Origin: Planctomycetales bacterium | GTDB taxonomy: Bacteria > Planctomycetota > Planctomycetia > Isosphaerales > Isosphaeraceae | Length of the DNA: 63,728 nt | Assembly: GCA_027449865.1 (NCBI GenBank) | Contig: DAIDKV010000251.1 | Location: 1-63,728 of the forward strand | Direction: 5' to 3' | Shown: piece after piece, positions 62,756 to 63,728 of the stretch | Layout of the letters: every line of letters starts with the position of its first letter | Position numbering within the stretch: position 1 is the first letter of the stretch | Notes under the pieces: model-generated | Told to the model about the DNA's origin: nothing | The model's input: the letters and a program-made list of their open reading frames with translations, nothing else | The model's database searches: none | Translations under genes and position numbers: made by a program

Positions 62756-63728
62756 GTGATCGTGGTCATGAAAGCGGATGCAACCCCGGCGCAGATTGAG
62801 CACGTCGCCGCGCACATCCAGTCGCTCGGGATGAAGCCCCAGGTGATCCAGGGGACGCATCAAACCGTGATCGCCGCGATTGGCGAGGAGCGCGTCGGCC
62901 TGGCCGAGACGCTCGAGCCGGGCGAGGGGGTTGAGAAGGTTCTCCCCATCATGGCCCCTTACAAGCGGGCCTCCTCGGAACTGAAACGCGAGCGAACCGT
63001 CGTCAAGGCCCGCGGCCTCGAGGTCGGCGGTCATAAAATCGCCGTGATCGCCGGCCCCTGCTCCGTCGAGGACGAGGAGCAAATCGTCTCGATCGCCCGG
63101 AAACTCAAGGCCCTCGGCGCCACCGGTCTCCGAGGCGGCGCCTTCAAGCCCAGGACCAGCCCCTACAGCTTCCAGGGACACAAGGAACAGGGATTGAAGA
63201 TGCTCGCCGCTGCCCGAGCCGAGACCGGGCTGGCGATCGTCACCGAGGTCATGGCGCCCGAGCACGTCCCGATGGTCTCCGAATACGCCGACGTGCTCCA
63301 GATCGGCGCCCGGAACATGCAGAACTACCAGCTCCTTCAGGCCGTTGGCGACTCCGGTAAGCCGGCACTACTGAAACGAGGGATGAGCGCCACCATCGAC
63401 GAATTTCTCCTGGCCGCCGAGTACATCCTCGATCGCGGCAATCCCAACGTCATGCTCTGCGAGCGCGGCATCCGAACCTACGAGGACCACACCCGGTTCA
63501 CCCTCCCGCTGGCGACGGTCCCCTACCTCCACGAGAAGAGCCACCTCCCGGTAGTCGTCGATCCCTCGCACGGGACGGGCAAGTCGCGACTGGTCCCGCC
63601 AATGGCCCGCGCCTCGATCGCAGCCGGCGCCGACGGACTGATCGTTGAGGTCCACGAAGACCCCGAGCAGGCCGCGAGCGACGGCGCCCAGACCATCACA
63701 CCCGACGCGTTCCGACAGATGATGGAAC
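62756..63728 (+). CDS. aroF: 3-deoxy-7-phosphoheptulonate synthase (partial)
   Basis: First 324 codons of a DAHP synthase of the AroF/type I-beta class, running off the right edge. It condenses phosphoenolpyruvate and erythrose 4-phosphate, the first step of the shikimate pathway. An N-terminal ferredoxin-like regulatory domain ([21 protein letters not shown]) precedes the barrel with [58 protein letters not shown] and [10 protein letters not shown]. The N-terminal domain is where Tyr or Phe binds in relatives. The GTG start at 62756 follows GGAGGG at about 8 nt. Transcription seems to be controlled by the attenuator just upstream. Confidence 0.95.
   Translation, partial: MIVVMKADATPAQIEHVAAHIQSLGMKPQVIQGTHQTVIAAIGEERVGLAETLEPGEGVEKVLPIMAPYKRASSELKRERTVVKARGLEVGGHKIAVIAGPCSVEDEEQIVSIARKLKALGATGLRGGAFKPRTSPYSFQGHKEQGLKMLAAARAETGLAIVTEVMAPEHVPMVSEYADVLQIGARNMQNYQLLQAVGDSGKPALLKRGMSATIDEFLLAAEYILDRGNPNVMLCERGIRTYEDHTRFTLPLATVPYLHEKSHLPVVVDPSHGTGKSRLVPPMARASIAAGADGLIVEVHEDPEQAASDGAQTITPDAFRQMME

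Noticed and set aside
62244-62759. 171-codon plus-strand frame across the aroF leader
   Set aside because: Arg/Pro-rich, no domain, and it runs through the terminator hairpin. The leader peptide at 62482 in another frame explains the region better.

Overview
The window looks like the chromosome of a high-GC planctomycete, most likely of the Isosphaeraceae / Singulisphaera type. This is inferred from the gene families, not from a marker tree. Diagnostic families include paired DUF1501 and DUF1549/DUF1553 'planctomycete cytochrome' proteins, an ECF sigma factor coupled to a TPR-containing Ser/Thr kinase, a BlaI repressor next to an M56 peptidase fused to DUF1559, a LEPR-XLL-like N-terminal motif, a DUF1570 metallopeptidase, Uma2 and Rpn nucleases, and several porins of the OprO/BBP2 type.

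Layout. 0.3-5.7 kb (minus): WD40 protein, ECF sigma factor and Ser/Thr kinase, the last two overlapping by ATGA. 5.7-7.9 kb: about 2.2 kb almost without genes, holding a 236-bp element with 19-bp terminal inverted repeats, several hairpins, a REP-like palindrome and a decayed RHS fragment. 7.9-21.8 kb: two divergent DUF1501/DUF1549 clusters with cytochrome-like, WD40 and PPC domains. 21.9-28.7 kb: blaI and M56-DUF1559, Uma2, a polytopic membrane Ser/Thr kinase and an RMD1/DUF155 protein. 28.7-33.3 kb (minus): MFS transporter, EboB-like TatD hydrolase, a small RelA/SpoT-type synthetase with a small partner ORF, and a CYTH protein. 33.4-38.7 kb: a regulatory-domain gene split by an in-frame TGA, a large flotillin-like SPFH protein and a LEPR-type secreted protein.

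38.8-52.8 kb is a complete urea-use locus built from two divergent modules. The first is two porins facing urea transporter 1 and ureABC. The second is a porin, a Tat-exported beta carbonic anhydrase and urea transporter 2, facing ureFGD. No ureE is present, and UreG carries a His-rich N-terminal extension that may stand in for it. The genes together suggest outer-membrane entry, inner-membrane urea uptake, cytoplasmic hydrolysis to ammonia and CO2, and periplasmic handling of the CO2.

53-62 kb: rpsR, an Rpn-type nuclease, a DUF1570 metallopeptidase, a CvpA-like membrane protein, a type II/IV secretion ATPase with an N-terminal membrane domain, PilT and HisF. The right end holds the start of an AroF-type DAHP synthase.

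The most striking regulatory signal lies in front of that DAHP synthase. A 38-codon leader ORF rich in Trp, Phe and Tyr codons (including Trp-Trp) has a good ribosome binding site. It is followed by mutually exclusive RNA structures: an 11-bp pause hairpin over the Trp codons, a 15/16 antiterminator, and a terminator with seven T residues. This is the full architecture of a ribosome-mediated attenuator. The RelA/SpoT-type gene pair is the best candidate for an unrecognised small toxin-antitoxin or alarmone module.
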